Below are positions 1 through 8,987 of a stretch of DNA of 64,000 bases, piece after piece; the stretch's first letter is position 1, and every line of letters begins with the position of its first letter. The position numbers and the translations under genes were made by a program. Source of the DNA: JALZAQ01 sp038253885 (GTDB lineage Bacteria; Gemmatimonadota; Gemmatimonadetes; Gemmatimonadales; Gemmatimonadaceae). Under the pieces are notes generated by a model, which saw only the letters and a program-made list of their open reading frames with translations, did no database searches and was not told the origin of the DNA. The stretch is taken from assembly GCA_038253885.1 (NCBI GenBank), contig JBBSGP010000002.1, positions 65,905 through 129,904 of the forward strand, in the 5' to 3' direction.

Positions 1-405
1 TTCGGCGGGACGCTGATCGGTGTATGCGATCTCGCTTCGTGCAATCTCGAGGATGAAAGCGCCGGCATCCAGCTTGATCGCCGTCCGAAAGATCGATCGG
101 GCCGTGTCGTAGGCCATCGCGCGCACGTTGATCGCCGGAACGGTGAAGCCATGGGTCTCGCCACGACCGCGTGCCAGATACAGATCGTTGATCGACCACG
201 GGTGCACGCCCGCCGCCTGCGCGATCTCCCATACCAACCACCGAGCGTGATCCCGCGCGGCCTCATCGCCAAAAACCGCTTCGCGGACCAGCGCATCCAT
301 CGCGTCCGACCGGAGCGAATCCGGACGCTCGACAGTCACCTTTCTGCCTTCGACGCGGACGCCGCCGCCGAATAGCGAAATCGGCGGTGCCGTGGGGGTT
401 GTCAT
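1..405 (-). CDS. Class II fructose-bisphosphate aldolase-like protein (3' end outside window)
   Basis: Only the first 135 codons are inside the window; the frame is open to base 1. After an N-terminal extension of about 85 residues the protein enters a TIM-barrel start, FTVPAINVRAMAYDTA followed by GAFILEIARSEIAYTDQRP. This resembles the first beta strands of class II ketose-bisphosphate aldolases, zinc enzymes that cleave or form fructose- or tagatose-1,6-bisphosphate. The zinc ligands lie beyond the edge, so substrate cannot be judged. It sits 99 nt downstream of the MBL hydrolase and pyruvate kinase on the same strand, which fits a glycolytic group. The ATG at 405 is the natural start. Family call is moderately sure; exact substrate is not. 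Confidence 0.65.
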   Translation of the reverse strand, partial: MTTPTAPPISLFGGGVRVEGRKVTVERPDSLRSDAMDALVREAVFGDEAARDHARWLVWEIAQAAGVHPWSINDLYLARGRGETHGFTVPAINVRAMAYDTARSIFRTAIKLDAGAFILEIARSEIAYTDQRPAE

Positions 406-504
406 CGGAAACGCTCTCGTGGATGAAGCGATCAGGAAGTTAGCGGCGGCCAGCAGCCGGGACCAGGGAGCCCGTCGGCTGCGCGCCTGGCGATCCGAGA
501 TCCG

Positions 505-1284
505 CTAGTCGAACTCGAGCGTCAACCCATCGTAAGCAGGCGCGACACCGGCGGGCAGCTCGGCTTCCAGCTCGGCATGCCCGAACTCATGGGTCAGATG
601 GGTGAGGAACGTGCGCTCCGCTCCGATCCGCTGAGCGATGCTGACGGCCTCCGGTAGGCTGAGATGGGTAGGATGCGCTGAACGGAAGAGGGCGTTGAGG
701 ACGAGCACCCGAGCGCCGGCCAGCGCCGCCAGCGCGGCCGGGGGAAGCATCTTCGCGTCGGTCACATACGCCAGCGAGCCGATCCGATAGGCGTAGACGC
801 TGGCCGGCCCGTGCGGCACCGCGATGGGGAGCACCTCCACATCTCCGACGCGAACCCGCTCCCCTTCGGCCAGCGCGCGCGCCTGAGCCTCGGGTTTGGA
901 TGTCCCCGGAACGGGACGAACGGAGTCGTCGAAGATGTATCCGAACTTCTGTCGCAGGCTGTCGAGCGTCTCCCGCGATCCGTAGACAGGGATCGCCACG
1001 CCGGACCGCACCGACACCGCTCGGAGATCGTCGATGCCATGCGTGTGGTCCGCATGGTCATGGGTGAACAGGACGGCGTCCACCCGGTGCACATCCGCCG
1101 CCAGCAACTGAAGCCGGAGCTCGGGCGGCGTGTCGATCAGGATGTGTGAGCCACCTGGTGTCACGACCAGCGCGCCGGTGCGGCTCCGACGGTCGCGCGG
1201 GTCACCCGACCTGCACACCGCGCACCGGCAGCCGATCTGGGGGACACCGAAGCTTGTTCCCGTCCCCAGGAACGTGAGCTTCAC
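505..1284 (-). CDS. MBL-fold metallo-hydrolase, PhnP-like
   Basis: A 259-residue metallo-beta-lactamase-fold protein. The first strand MKLTFLGTGTSFGVPQ is followed by a cysteine cluster (GCRCAVC, residues 18-24) and the metal-binding THDHADH at about 74-80. Further likely ligands are His in VPHGP, Asp in YVTDAK and His in FLTHLTHE. This arrangement is that of the PhnP/cyclic phosphodiesterase branch, which hydrolyses cyclic phosphate esters using two metal ions in the cytoplasm. No signal peptide is visible. The ATG overlaps the stop of pyruvate kinase by 4 nt (ATGA), so the two are almost certainly co-translated. The physiological substrate is unknown; PhnP itself acts in phosphonate breakdown, but no phn genes are nearby. 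Confidence 0.85.
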   Translation of the reverse strand: MKLTFLGTGTSFGVPQIGCRCAVCRSGDPRDRRSRTGALVVTPGGSHILIDTPPELRLQLLAADVHRVDAVLFTHDHADHTHGIDDLRAVSVRSGVAIPVYGSRETLDSLRQKFGYIFDDSVRPVPGTSKPEAQARALAEGERVRVGDVEVLPIAVPHGPASVYAYRIGSLAYVTDAKMLPPAALAALAGARVLVLNALFRSAHPTHLSLPEAVSIAQRIGAERTFLTHLTHEFGHAELEAELPAGVAPAYDGLTLEFD

Positions 1285-2699
1285 GCCACCTCGACCTTCA
1301 TCATGTTGGTGGTTCCCGGTACGTCGAACGGCACGCCAGCGGTCACGATCACCCGATCACCCTCATTGACGATCTTCCGCGCCTTGAGCGTCGCGAACGC
1401 GCGATCGAGCATCGCCTCATACGTCGGCGACTTGGGGACAAGCTCGGGCATCACGCCCCACACCAGAGCCAGCTGATGGAACGTCCGCTCTTCGTCGGTG
1501 AGAGCGAGGATCGGGACGTCGGGGCGATGCGCCGAGAGAATCCGCGCCGTGAACCCGCTCTTGGTGAACACCACCACCGCCGGCACGCTCAGCATCCGAA
1601 CCGCGGCGACGGTCGCGGCCGCGATCGCATCCTCGGTCGCGACCCGGCCGTCCTGCTTGGGCGTCACGAGAGGTGCCCCTCTCTGGAACGGGAGCGGATG
1701 ACTCTCGATCTCGGTGATGATCCGCGTCATGGCGGTGACCGCCAGACGAGGATAGGCACCGGCCGCGGTCTCGGCCGACAGCATCACGGCGTCTGTGCCG
1801 TCCAGGATGGCGTTCGCCACGTCGCTCGCCTCGGCGCGAGTGGGCCGCGGGTTGGTGACCATGGATTCCAGCATCTGCGTGGCCGTGATCACCGGCCGGC
1901 CGATGGCGTTGGCGAGCGCGATGATCCGCTTCTGCGCGATCGGCACTTCCTCGAAGGGAAGCTCGACTCCGAGATCGCCGCGCGCGACCATCACGGCGTC
2001 GGAGGCGCGCAAGATGCTCTCGATGTTCTCGAGGGCGGTGTCCTTCTCGATCTTGGCGCAGAGGAGAAGATTCCTCGGCACGAGCGCCCGCAGCGACGCG
2101 ATGTCCTCGGCCCGACGCACGAAGCTCAGCGCGAGATAGTCGACCCCGTGCGCGACCGCGAAAGCGATGTCCTCCCGATCCTTGTCGGTGATGGAGGGAG
2201 CAGACACCGAGACCCCAGGCAGATTCATCCCCTTGTGGCTCCTCAGCTGGCCACCCACCACCACCCGCGCCAGCACTCGAGGGGGAACCACTTCCAACAC
2301 GACGAAATCCAGCAGGCCGTCATCCATCAGAATGCGGTCGCCGACGTTGACGTCGAGCGCGATGTCGTCGTAGGTGACCGGAAGCTCACCTGGTCGTGAC
2401 GCGGCTTCCGGAGCAAGCGTGACGTCGGCCCCCGTCTCGAGCATCCTCGGCGCCGGCAGATCCCCCACCCGAATCCGTGGGCCCTGGAGATCCCCGAGGA
2501 TGGCGACCGGTCGTCCGAGCTCGGACGCCAGCGCCCTGATCGTGTCGATCACCTCGGCATGCACCTCGTGGGTGCCATGGGAGAAGTTGATCCGGGCGAC
2601 GTTCAGGCCAGCGGACATCAGTCCGCGAAGCGTGTCCCGACTCTGGGAGGAGGGACCGATCGTGCAGACGATCTTGGTGCGGGCGATGTGGGTCGTCAC
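1281..2699 (-). CDS. pyk: Pyruvate kinase
   Basis: Converts phosphoenolpyruvate and ADP to pyruvate and ATP, the last step of glycolysis. The sequence carries the family hallmarks in order: KIVCTIGPSS, NFSHGTHE, GDLQGPRIRVG, the active-site lysine stretch CAKIEKDTALENI, the metal-binding VARGDLGVELPFEEV and TATQMLESM. A C-terminal regulatory domain ends in VPGTTNMMKVEV. I place the start at GTG 2699, giving 472 residues, because homology begins immediately after it. A TTG at 2753 would add 18 residues of unrelated sequence. It is the first gene of a minus-strand group with the MBL hydrolase (4-nt overlap) and the aldolase. No neighbouring regulator is evident. Confidence 0.97.
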   Translation of the reverse strand: MTTHIARTKIVCTIGPSSQSRDTLRGLMSAGLNVARINFSHGTHEVHAEVIDTIRALASELGRPVAILGDLQGPRIRVGDLPAPRMLETGADVTLAPEAASRPGELPVTYDDIALDVNVGDRILMDDGLLDFVVLEVVPPRVLARVVVGGQLRSHKGMNLPGVSVSAPSITDKDREDIAFAVAHGVDYLALSFVRRAEDIASLRALVPRNLLLCAKIEKDTALENIESILRASDAVMVARGDLGVELPFEEVPIAQKRIIALANAIGRPVITATQMLESMVTNPRPTRAEASDVANAILDGTDAVMLSAETAAGAYPRLAVTAMTRIITEIESHPLPFQRGAPLVTPKQDGRVATEDAIAAATVAAVRMLSVPAVVVFTKSGFTARILSAHRPDVPILALTDEERTFHQLALVWGVMPELVPKSPTYEAMLDRAFATLKARKIVNEGDRVIVTAGVPFDVPGTTNMMKVEVA

Positions 2700-2914
2700 C
2701 GGATCCGATGCTGGAGACCGAGGCAGGATATCCGCCCTGGCAGGCCGGGGCAAGCACGGACGGACGGTGCGCGGGAGTGATGATTCGCGGCGGCGGCGTG
2801 ATGGCCGGACCTTAACAGCGCCGCACGCCGATCGTCCATCCTCCAGACAGACGCGCGGTCACACCGCGTCGGCATCGTGCCGAAACCATCAACCCGCTCG
2901 AGAGAGGATCCGCC

Positions 2915-3781
2915 ATGAATCGCAGTCTCCTGACCGGAGCCATCGCTGGCGCCACGTGGATCACGCTCGCTGCATGCGGCAAGGATGCCGTTGCGCCATC
3001 CAATCAGGTGAGTGCCGCGATCGAGGCCGCAGACGTCGCCGCGACTGTCGGCGATGCCGCAGGCGAGGATGTCAACATTCTGTTCGCCAGCGACGCGAGC
3101 TTCGGCGGCGGAGCGCTCGGCTCACGGGTGTCGGCTTCCCTTTCCGCGACCACCGATGACGACGCCGGCTCGCGCTGGGGCGCGGCCAGCAACTGTACGT
3201 TCAGCGCGTCCACCGGACGCTTCACCTGCCCGACAGCCACCCACAACAACCTGACCCTCGATCGGAGCTTCGCCTTCTTCGACGCGTCCAACACGGCGCA
3301 GTCGGCGTACGATCCTCAGACGACCGCCAAGGCGAACTTCCAGTCCGCAGTCGCGGGCACGGTCGCCCACGACGGCTGGACCGCCGCGGTGAGACGGAAT
3401 CGCGACTTCACAGTGACCGGGCTGGCAGGCACCGAGATTCGTCGCACCTGGAACGGCACCGGCTCGGGGTCGATGAGCGGCACCAACAGCGACAACGGGG
3501 TGAGCCGCACGTACACCCTGAACACGACCTCCACCCTCAGCAACGTGCTTGTCGCCCTCCCGAGGGTGCAGAATCCCTGGCCGCTGTCCGGCACCGCGAA
3601 TCACACCGTGAACGGCACGAGGACCCGCGTCGGAGCCGAGACGGTCTCGCAGTCACTGTCGCGCTCGGCAACCATCACCTTCAACGGCACGAGCATCGTT
3701 CCGCTCGACGTCGGTGACAAGCAGATGTGTCTCAACCTCGCGACCGGCAAGCTGGCAGCCAGCACCGTGACCTGCCGATAG
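2915..3781 (+). CDS. Hypothetical secreted lipoprotein
   Basis: A 288-residue protein of unknown function. The N-terminus is a lipoprotein signal: a short charged start, a hydrophobic stretch and the lipobox LAAC with the lipidated cysteine at about residue 21. The mature part is rich in Ser, Thr, Asn and Gly and probably beta-stranded. It contains two cysteines in NCTFSASTGRFTCP and two more near the C-terminus, which could form disulfides outside the cytoplasm. A good ribosome binding site, GAGAGGAT, precedes the ATG. It stands alone, divergent from pyk, and is followed by a long perfect palindrome that probably ends its transcript. I do not recognise a domain. Confidence 0.8.
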   Translation: MNRSLLTGAIAGATWITLAACGKDAVAPSNQVSAAIEAADVAATVGDAAGEDVNILFASDASFGGGALGSRVSASLSATTDDDAGSRWGAASNCTFSASTGRFTCPTATHNNLTLDRSFAFFDASNTAQSAYDPQTTAKANFQSAVAGTVAHDGWTAAVRRNRDFTVTGLAGTEIRRTWNGTGSGSMSGTNSDNGVSRTYTLNTTSTLSNVLVALPRVQNPWPLSGTANHTVNGTRTRVGAETVSQSLSRSATITFNGTSIVPLDVGDKQMCLNLATGKLAASTVTCR

Positions 3782-3807
3782 CCGCCGGGTTGGCTCTACG
3801 CGCATCG

Positions 3808-3839
3808 GAGCGCCGCCGGCAGATCTGCCGGCGGCGCTC
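3808..3839. terminator. 32-nt perfect palindrome, probable terminator
   Basis: GAGCGCCGCCGGCAGA reads straight into its own reverse complement with no mismatch, 27 nt after the stop of the lipoprotein gene. As RNA it would make a very strong GC hairpin. There is no T-run after it, so it is either a U-less terminator or an RNA stabiliser. It ends one base before the first possible start codon of the M28 peptidase gene. Confidence 0.6.
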
Positions 3840-6263
3840 GTGCATCATCGCGTGCTTGACGGCTCGGGAGCGGATCGAGAGAATGTTCGCACCCCGGAGA
3901 GGAGTCGCGCGCTGTCCACCACATCGGCACCGCCGCTCGCCCCGCTGCGCTACTGGCTCGCTGTTCTCGTCGCGTGGCTCGCGGTACTCGGCGCGGTGTT
4001 TCTTCGGGAACGTCCGCCGTCGGTCGTGCCCGCTGCCGCAGCCGCCGGTGAGTTTTCGGCCGCGCGCGCTTGGCCGGTGCTCAGCTACCTGACGGACACG
4101 ATCGGCTATCGGACGGCCGGATCGCGGGGGGCTGACAGTGCGGTGAGCTATCTGGTGCGCCGTCTGACCACCATTCCGGGTCTCGAGGTGGAGGTCCAAT
4201 CGCTGGACGGCGCCATGACGCTCGTGACGCGACCTACGGCCTACAGCGTCCGCAATGTCGTCGCCCGGCTTTCCGGACGCTCATCGGAGGCTGTGCTCGT
4301 CTCCGGACACTACGACTCGCCGATCGGGAGTGTCGGAGCGGCGGATGATGCGGTCGCCGTCGCCGCGATGATCGAGATGCTGCGGGCTCTGTCGTCGGGC
4401 CCGCGTCCCGAGAGGACGGTGATCGTCAACATCAACGATGCCGAGGAGCAGGGCCTCCTCGGTGCGCACGCGTTCACGCAGCATCGCTGGATGCGCGACG
4501 TGCGAGCGTTCATCAACCTCGAATCCGCAGGGACCGCGGGCAAGGCGATCCTCTTTCAATCGGGGCCGGGCAACGGGTGGCTGACCGACGCGTATGCGCG
4601 CGCGGTACCCTATCCGTACGGCTCGGTGATCGGACAGGACATCTTCCAGAGCGGACTCATCCCGAGCGATACGGATTTCCGGATTTATCGGGACTTCGCC
4701 CGCCTTCGCGGACTGGACATCGCGATGTATCAAGGGGGATACGCGTACCATACCCAACGCGATCGGTCCTGGAACGTCGCGCCAGGAAGCATGCAGCACA
4801 TGGGCTCGAACGTCCTCGCTCTGGTGCGAGATTTGGCGGGAAGGCCCTTGCCTGGGGACATCGGCGGCGAGCCAAGCGTGTACTACGACGTGCTCGGTCT
4901 GGTCATGATCACGTATTCCGCAGCCGTGGCCCGCGTCATCGCGATCGTCTCTCTGCTGCTCGGCGCGGTGTCTGCGCCGCTGGCCATGCGCCGGTTGCGG
5001 GTGCCGGGGCGCGACGCCGCCCTGGGTTTCGTTGTCGCCGCTTCCGGCCTGGTGGCGGCTTTGGCGTCCGGGGCGCTGGCCGGCGCAGTCCCCTTCTACG
5101 TGTTTGGACGCTCCATGGGGTGGTACGCGCGACCTGCCGCCGGGATGGTCGCCTTCTCCGCCCTGTCGCTGAGCGCGATACTGCTCGTTCACTGGCTTCT
5201 TCTGGGCCGGAGAGACGGGGGACCGCAGAAGGTTGTCTCGAGAATGCTTGGAGCGATGGTGGGCATGCTGGCCATGTGGATGCTCGTGTTGCTGCTGCTC
5301 ACCTTGGCTGGAATCGGCTCTGCCTACCTCGCTCTCTGGTGGGTCGTGGGCGGCACCATCGCGCTGCTCGTGTACGCGTTCTCGGAGCGTCGCGGCGTGC
5401 GCCTTCTGGCTCTGGCCGCTCTACTCCCGGCGATCGTGCTCACGACGCAGGTGGGGGTGCTCATACTTCGCCTCTTCATACCGGTGATGGGGCGGCTTCC
5501 ACTCTCGATCGCACCCGACATCCCGATCGCGCTGCTGGTCTCGGTCTTTGGGTGGATGCTCGGCCAGCCGGTTGCGTGTGGCGCTCTCCTCCGAGGCCGC
5601 ATCGGGAGCGGCGCGGGCGTGGCACTGGCGGTCGGCGTGAGCGCTCTCGCCGTCACCGTCGCGCTGCATCCCTATACCGTCGCCAGACCGCAGCGCCTCG
5701 GGATTCGACTGGAGGAGCGCGAAGCCTTCGGCTCACTCCCGTCGCGGCAGCGTGTGGTGATCGAGTCAGGGGACTTCAACGCTCCGGGTCGCGGGACACT
5801 CGCGTTTTCGGGAGTCGTGAGAGAGCCTCGGCAACGTGGGGCGCGTCGCGCTCCTCTCGTGGTCGAGACGTCGGCGATGGCCTTACCAGCGCCGTCGCTG
5901 GAGCTGGTATCGACGCGTCAGGACCCGCGGGGCGACACGCGTCTCCTCGAATTGCGCGCTCGGGCTCCGGGCTCTGCCCGAGAGACTCTCGCCTGGAGCG
6001 GAGACCGCGTGGTGGCATGGTCGCTTCCGCTCGCGCTTCCTCCCGCGATCGGTGCCGGGCGAGAACGGCGGCTCTTGTACGTCGCGCCACCGGACAGCGG
6101 TTGGCGCATCACGCTGGAGGTGCGAGGCTCTCAGCCGCTCCCGTTGGAGCTGGTGTCGATCCGCGATCGGAGCGCGCCTGTCATCCAGAGCGCGCTGAGC
6201 AACCTACCGCCATGGACCGACGCGGGTCCGCTGGCGATCAGCGGCAAGCGATTCGCTTTCTAG
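3840..6263 (+). CDS. M28-family zinc peptidase with C-terminal membrane domain
   Basis: Up to 807 residues. A membrane anchor (WLAVLVAWLAVLGAVFL) is followed by an M28 aminopeptidase domain with the expected metal ligands: His and Asp in GHYDSP, the DD of GAADDAV, the catalytic Glu pair in NDAEEQGLLGAH and a final His in YAYHTQRD. About eight hydrophobic segments follow, then a soluble C-terminal part of roughly 200 residues. The family removes N-terminal residues from peptides; here the catalytic domain should face the periplasm. Start choice is uncertain. GTG 3840 abuts the preceding hairpin and has no ribosome binding site. CTG 3912 lies 7 nt behind a strong GGAGAGGAG and is the better biological candidate. 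Family is sure, substrate unknown. Confidence 0.9.
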   Translation: MHHRVLDGSGADRENVRTPERSRALSTTSAPPLAPLRYWLAVLVAWLAVLGAVFLRERPPSVVPAAAAAGEFSAARAWPVLSYLTDTIGYRTAGSRGADSAVSYLVRRLTTIPGLEVEVQSLDGAMTLVTRPTAYSVRNVVARLSGRSSEAVLVSGHYDSPIGSVGAADDAVAVAAMIEMLRALSSGPRPERTVIVNINDAEEQGLLGAHAFTQHRWMRDVRAFINLESAGTAGKAILFQSGPGNGWLTDAYARAVPYPYGSVIGQDIFQSGLIPSDTDFRIYRDFARLRGLDIAMYQGGYAYHTQRDRSWNVAPGSMQHMGSNVLALVRDLAGRPLPGDIGGEPSVYYDVLGLVMITYSAAVARVIAIVSLLLGAVSAPLAMRRLRVPGRDAALGFVVAASGLVAALASGALAGAVPFYVFGRSMGWYARPAAGMVAFSALSLSAILLVHWLLLGRRDGGPQKVVSRMLGAMVGMLAMWMLVLLLLTLAGIGSAYLALWWVVGGTIALLVYAFSERRGVRLLALAALLPAIVLTTQVGVLILRLFIPVMGRLPLSIAPDIPIALLVSVFGWMLGQPVACGALLRGRIGSGAGVALAVGVSALAVTVALHPYTVARPQRLGIRLEEREAFGSLPSRQRVVIESGDFNAPGRGTLAFSGVVREPRQRGARRAPLVVETSAMALPAPSLELVSTRQDPRGDTRLLELRARAPGSARETLAWSGDRVVAWSLPLALPPAIGAGRERRLLYVAPPDSGWRITLEVRGSQPLPLELVSIRDRSAPVIQSALSNLPPWTDAGPLAISGKRFAF

Positions 6264-6332
6264 TCAGAATGAAGCGACCGGTAAGTCCGCGCGCTCTGGG
6301 GACGCGCGCACGAGCCGGGCTGGGCGCCGGTG

Positions 6333-6364
6333 GCGTAGCGGGCCGCAGTCACGGCCCGCTACGC
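6333..6364. terminator. Bidirectional hairpin terminator
   Basis: A 13-bp perfect stem (GCGTAGCGGGCCG) with the 6-nt loop CAGTCA lies between the convergent M28 peptidase and HAF-repeat genes. It has no clear T-run on either strand, but its place and symmetry fit a shared terminator. Confidence 0.65.
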
Positions 6365-6402
6365 GTGGATGAGCCTTTCTCGTACGAGATGCCAGGCGCG
6401 AC

Positions 6403-7488
6403 TCACGGATTGCGGACCACCCACACCACGGGTTGGACGCCCCCCTGCGTGCCGGCGGCGAGCCGCGTGCCGTCCGCTCGGACGTCGCTGACCGCGTTCG
6501 CGCTGCCGCTGCCGCGTCCCGAGGCGAGGGGCAGCGCGAGCGCCCCCTTGGACGCGCTCCAGAAGAACGGCGTGCCGACGCCTCGCGACGAGATGGCGAT
6601 GCCGACGACCTCGCGCGACGCGTTGATGTCGCGCGCGTTGCTCGACTGTTCGCCGAGCGTGCCGAGATCGATGGCGCCGCCGGCGCCGGCGTTCCAGACG
6701 TAGGCGTGCGCGCACGTTGCCGTCGCGCAGGTCACCGACACGTCGCCGGCGAGGTCGCCGGCCGCGTTGGCGCCATCGACACTGCCAAAGCGTGCGTCGA
6801 GCTGCTCGATCTGCCACACGCCGGCGACCAGCGTCCAGCGCACCGGCAGGCCGTCGCCACTCGGCGTGAACGAAGCTATGCCACCGACGACGGTGCCGTC
6901 GTCGCTCACGGCACGGGCAATCGACCCGCCTCCTTCCCCAAGCGCGGGCAACGTCACCCGGCAGCTGCCGTCGGGGATCCACAGCGCCGCGCTGCCCGCG
7001 CCCTGACCGACGACCACCTGACCGTTCGCGCTGACCGCCAGCGCCGTCGTCGCGCCGGCGTCGGTCGGGCAGCCGAGCGCGATCGAGCCGCCCGCCGCGG
7101 GCCAGAAGACGGCTTGCCGCGGACTCGTGGCGCCATAGCCGACGGCGTCGCCCTGATCGTCGACGCTGTGCGCGCTGGCGCTACTCGAGTACGGCAGCGT
7201 GGCGAGCGCCCACGCGCCGTTGGCGAACGTCCACCTGACCGCGCGCAGCATGCCGGATGATTCGAAGCTCTGACCGACGACCACGTTCCCCGCCGCGTTC
7301 ACACTGTAGGCTTCGCTGTTGCTGCCGAGGGTGGCGAGCTTCGTGACGGTGGCAAAGCCGGCGGACAGCCGGCTGGCGCGGAGCGACGCCGCGTCGCGCA
7401 ATGGATCGACGGGATGGCTGTCCTGGCAGGCGACGAGCAGCACGGCCGAAGCCGGCAGGGTGAAGAGGAGCGACGCACGCAACCGCAT
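6403..7488 (-). CDS. HAF-repeat extracellular lipoprotein
   Basis: A 361-residue lipoprotein. The signal peptide ends in the lipobox LLVAC, and the mature protein is built from repeats of about 50 residues. Each carries a pattern such as AYSVNAAGNVVVGQS, AHSVDDQGDAVGYG, ALAVSANGQVVVGQG, ARAVSDDGTVVGG and ARDINASREVVG, usually beside a tryptophan-rich strand (VRWTF, AVFWPA, ALWIPDG, YVWNAG, PFFWSA). This is the HAF type of extracellular repeat, expected to form a beta-propeller-like fold. No catalytic function is known. The start at ATG 7488 is chosen because it begins the signal peptide and follows the ribosome site ACGAGG. The frame stays open upstream but is unlike protein. Confidence 0.85.
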   Translation of the reverse strand: MRLRASLLFTLPASAVLLVACQDSHPVDPLRDAASLRASRLSAGFATVTKLATLGSNSEAYSVNAAGNVVVGQSFESSGMLRAVRWTFANGAWALATLPYSSSASAHSVDDQGDAVGYGATSPRQAVFWPAAGGSIALGCPTDAGATTALAVSANGQVVVGQGAGSAALWIPDGSCRVTLPALGEGGGSIARAVSDDGTVVGGIASFTPSGDGLPVRWTLVAGVWQIEQLDARFGSVDGANAAGDLAGDVSVTCATATCAHAYVWNAGAGGAIDLGTLGEQSSNARDINASREVVGIAISSRGVGTPFFWSASKGALALPLASGRGSGSANAVSDVRADGTRLAAGTQGGVQPVVWVVRNP

Positions 7489-7729
7489 GGATGCCTCGTG
7501 GGGGTAGTGGGAAGCGGGTCGGCGCGGCAGGGCGTCTGTCCGCACGGCGGCTTCTGCCCATGTAATGCGTCGAAGCGGGGCGAAAGCGGACATGGGGGAG
7601 GCGCGAGCAGCGCGACGAGTGGCGCGAGCTCGCCGGTGGGCCGGCACGGAAAGGCACACCCGCCCATTCTCTATGCGATTCCAACCCGCGCACCCTTGAC
7701 GGGTCGCTTCATATCAGAGAACCAGCTGG

Positions 7730-8890
7730 TCAACCTGCGCGGGTCGACATCTCCCGCCCGAGGGACCGGGTCTTGGCCTCGAGGCCCGCAATGAGCGTAT
7801 CAAACGACTTGCTGAAGCTGGCCAGCCCATCGGATAGCAGCTTGTCGGTGACGCTCCGAAAAGAGATCCCGGCGCTTTCGAGGTCCGCGAGCACGCGGCG
7901 AGCGGACGCATAGTCCGCGTCCACGGTGCGCTTCACCTCCCCATGGTCGCGAAAGGCCTCGATCGTGTTGGGCGGCATGGTGTTCACGGTATCCGGACCG
8001 ATCAGCCGCTCCACGTACATGACATCTCGATAGGCCGGGTTCTTGGTGCTGGTGCTGGCCCACAGGGGACGCTGGACGTTCGCTCCGCGCTGCGCGAGGG
8101 CCTTCCAGCGCTGAGAGGCCACCGACTGCTGAAAGAGCTCATAGGCGAGCTGCGCATTCGCAACCGCGGCCTTCCCCTTCAACTGCTCCAGCGAGCTGCG
8201 GGCCGAGCCGCTGAGCTTCGGGAGCAGCGCATCGACACGCTTGTCGACCTCAGAATCCACACGGCTCACGAAAAAGCTCGCCACGGAGTGGATGCCGTCG
8301 ATCGGCCGTCCCCGTCCCAACCGATCCTCCAATCCCGACATGTAGGCATCGCTGACGGCGCGATAGGCGTCGATGGCGAACAACAGCGTGATGTTGATGT
8401 TGATTCCTTCCGCGATGCTGCGGCGCACGGCACGCGCGCCCTCATCCGTGCCCGGGATCTTCACCATCAGATTGGGGCGGTCCACCGCGGACCAGAGCCT
8501 CTTCGCCTCCTCCAGCGTCGCGGTCTCATCGTGCGCTGAGCCAGGCGACACCTCGATCGAAACGAAGCCGTCCGCGCCGCTGGCCTGGTCGTGGGCGCCT
8601 CGAAAGAGGTCACAGGCCGTCCGTACATCATCGGACTCGACGAGCTCGAACAGCTGCCAGGATGTCAGATCACCCGCCGCGGACGACAGCTGCTCGTCGT
8701 ACGCCGTACCCTCGGCGAGAGCCTTCTCGAAGATTGTCGGGTTGGACGTCATGCCAGTGAGGGCATCGTCGCGAATCCGGCGTTCGAGCTCACCGTTATG
8801 GAGGATGGTTCGGTCGATGAAATCCAGCCAGATCGACTGACCGGCGTCGTGGAGCTGCTGGAGGCGATTCGGTGGCGAGGTCATGGGCAT
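7730..8890 (-). CDS. tal: Transaldolase
   Basis: A 386-residue cytoplasmic enzyme of the pentose phosphate pathway that moves a dihydroxyacetone unit between sugar phosphates. Recognisable motifs are GQSIWLDFIDR near the start, TGMTSNPTIFEKAL, the Schiff-base lysine in LMVKIPGTDEG, and INITLLFAIDAYRAVSDAYM. The length and the SIWLDF start fit the longer actinobacterial/cyanobacterial transaldolase type rather than the short E. coli form. It has no overlapping neighbour. The 240-nt gap downstream before the HAF lipoprotein gene holds a small ACCAGCTGGT palindrome but no convincing terminator. Confidence 0.96.
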   Translation of the reverse strand: MPMTSPPNRLQQLHDAGQSIWLDFIDRTILHNGELERRIRDDALTGMTSNPTIFEKALAEGTAYDEQLSSAAGDLTSWQLFELVESDDVRTACDLFRGAHDQASGADGFVSIEVSPGSAHDETATLEEAKRLWSAVDRPNLMVKIPGTDEGARAVRRSIAEGININITLLFAIDAYRAVSDAYMSGLEDRLGRGRPIDGIHSVASFFVSRVDSEVDKRVDALLPKLSGSARSSLEQLKGKAAVANAQLAYELFQQSVASQRWKALAQRGANVQRPLWASTSTKNPAYRDVMYVERLIGPDTVNTMPPNTIEAFRDHGEVKRTVDADYASARRVLADLESAGISFRSVTDKLLSDGLASFSKSFDTLIAGLEAKTRSLGREMSTRAG

Positions 8891-8987
8891 GTCCGCTGCT
8901 GCGGGTGGTCGGGCGCGCGCATGGCGCCCCAGCCAAATCTACCATCCCGCCGCGTCGCGCGCTGCCGGGCGAACGCCCGCCAAGGAG

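Noticed and set aside
1476..2399. A 307-codon plus-strand frame opposite pyk
   Set aside because: Antisense to a strongly conserved pyruvate kinase; His/Arg-rich shadow.
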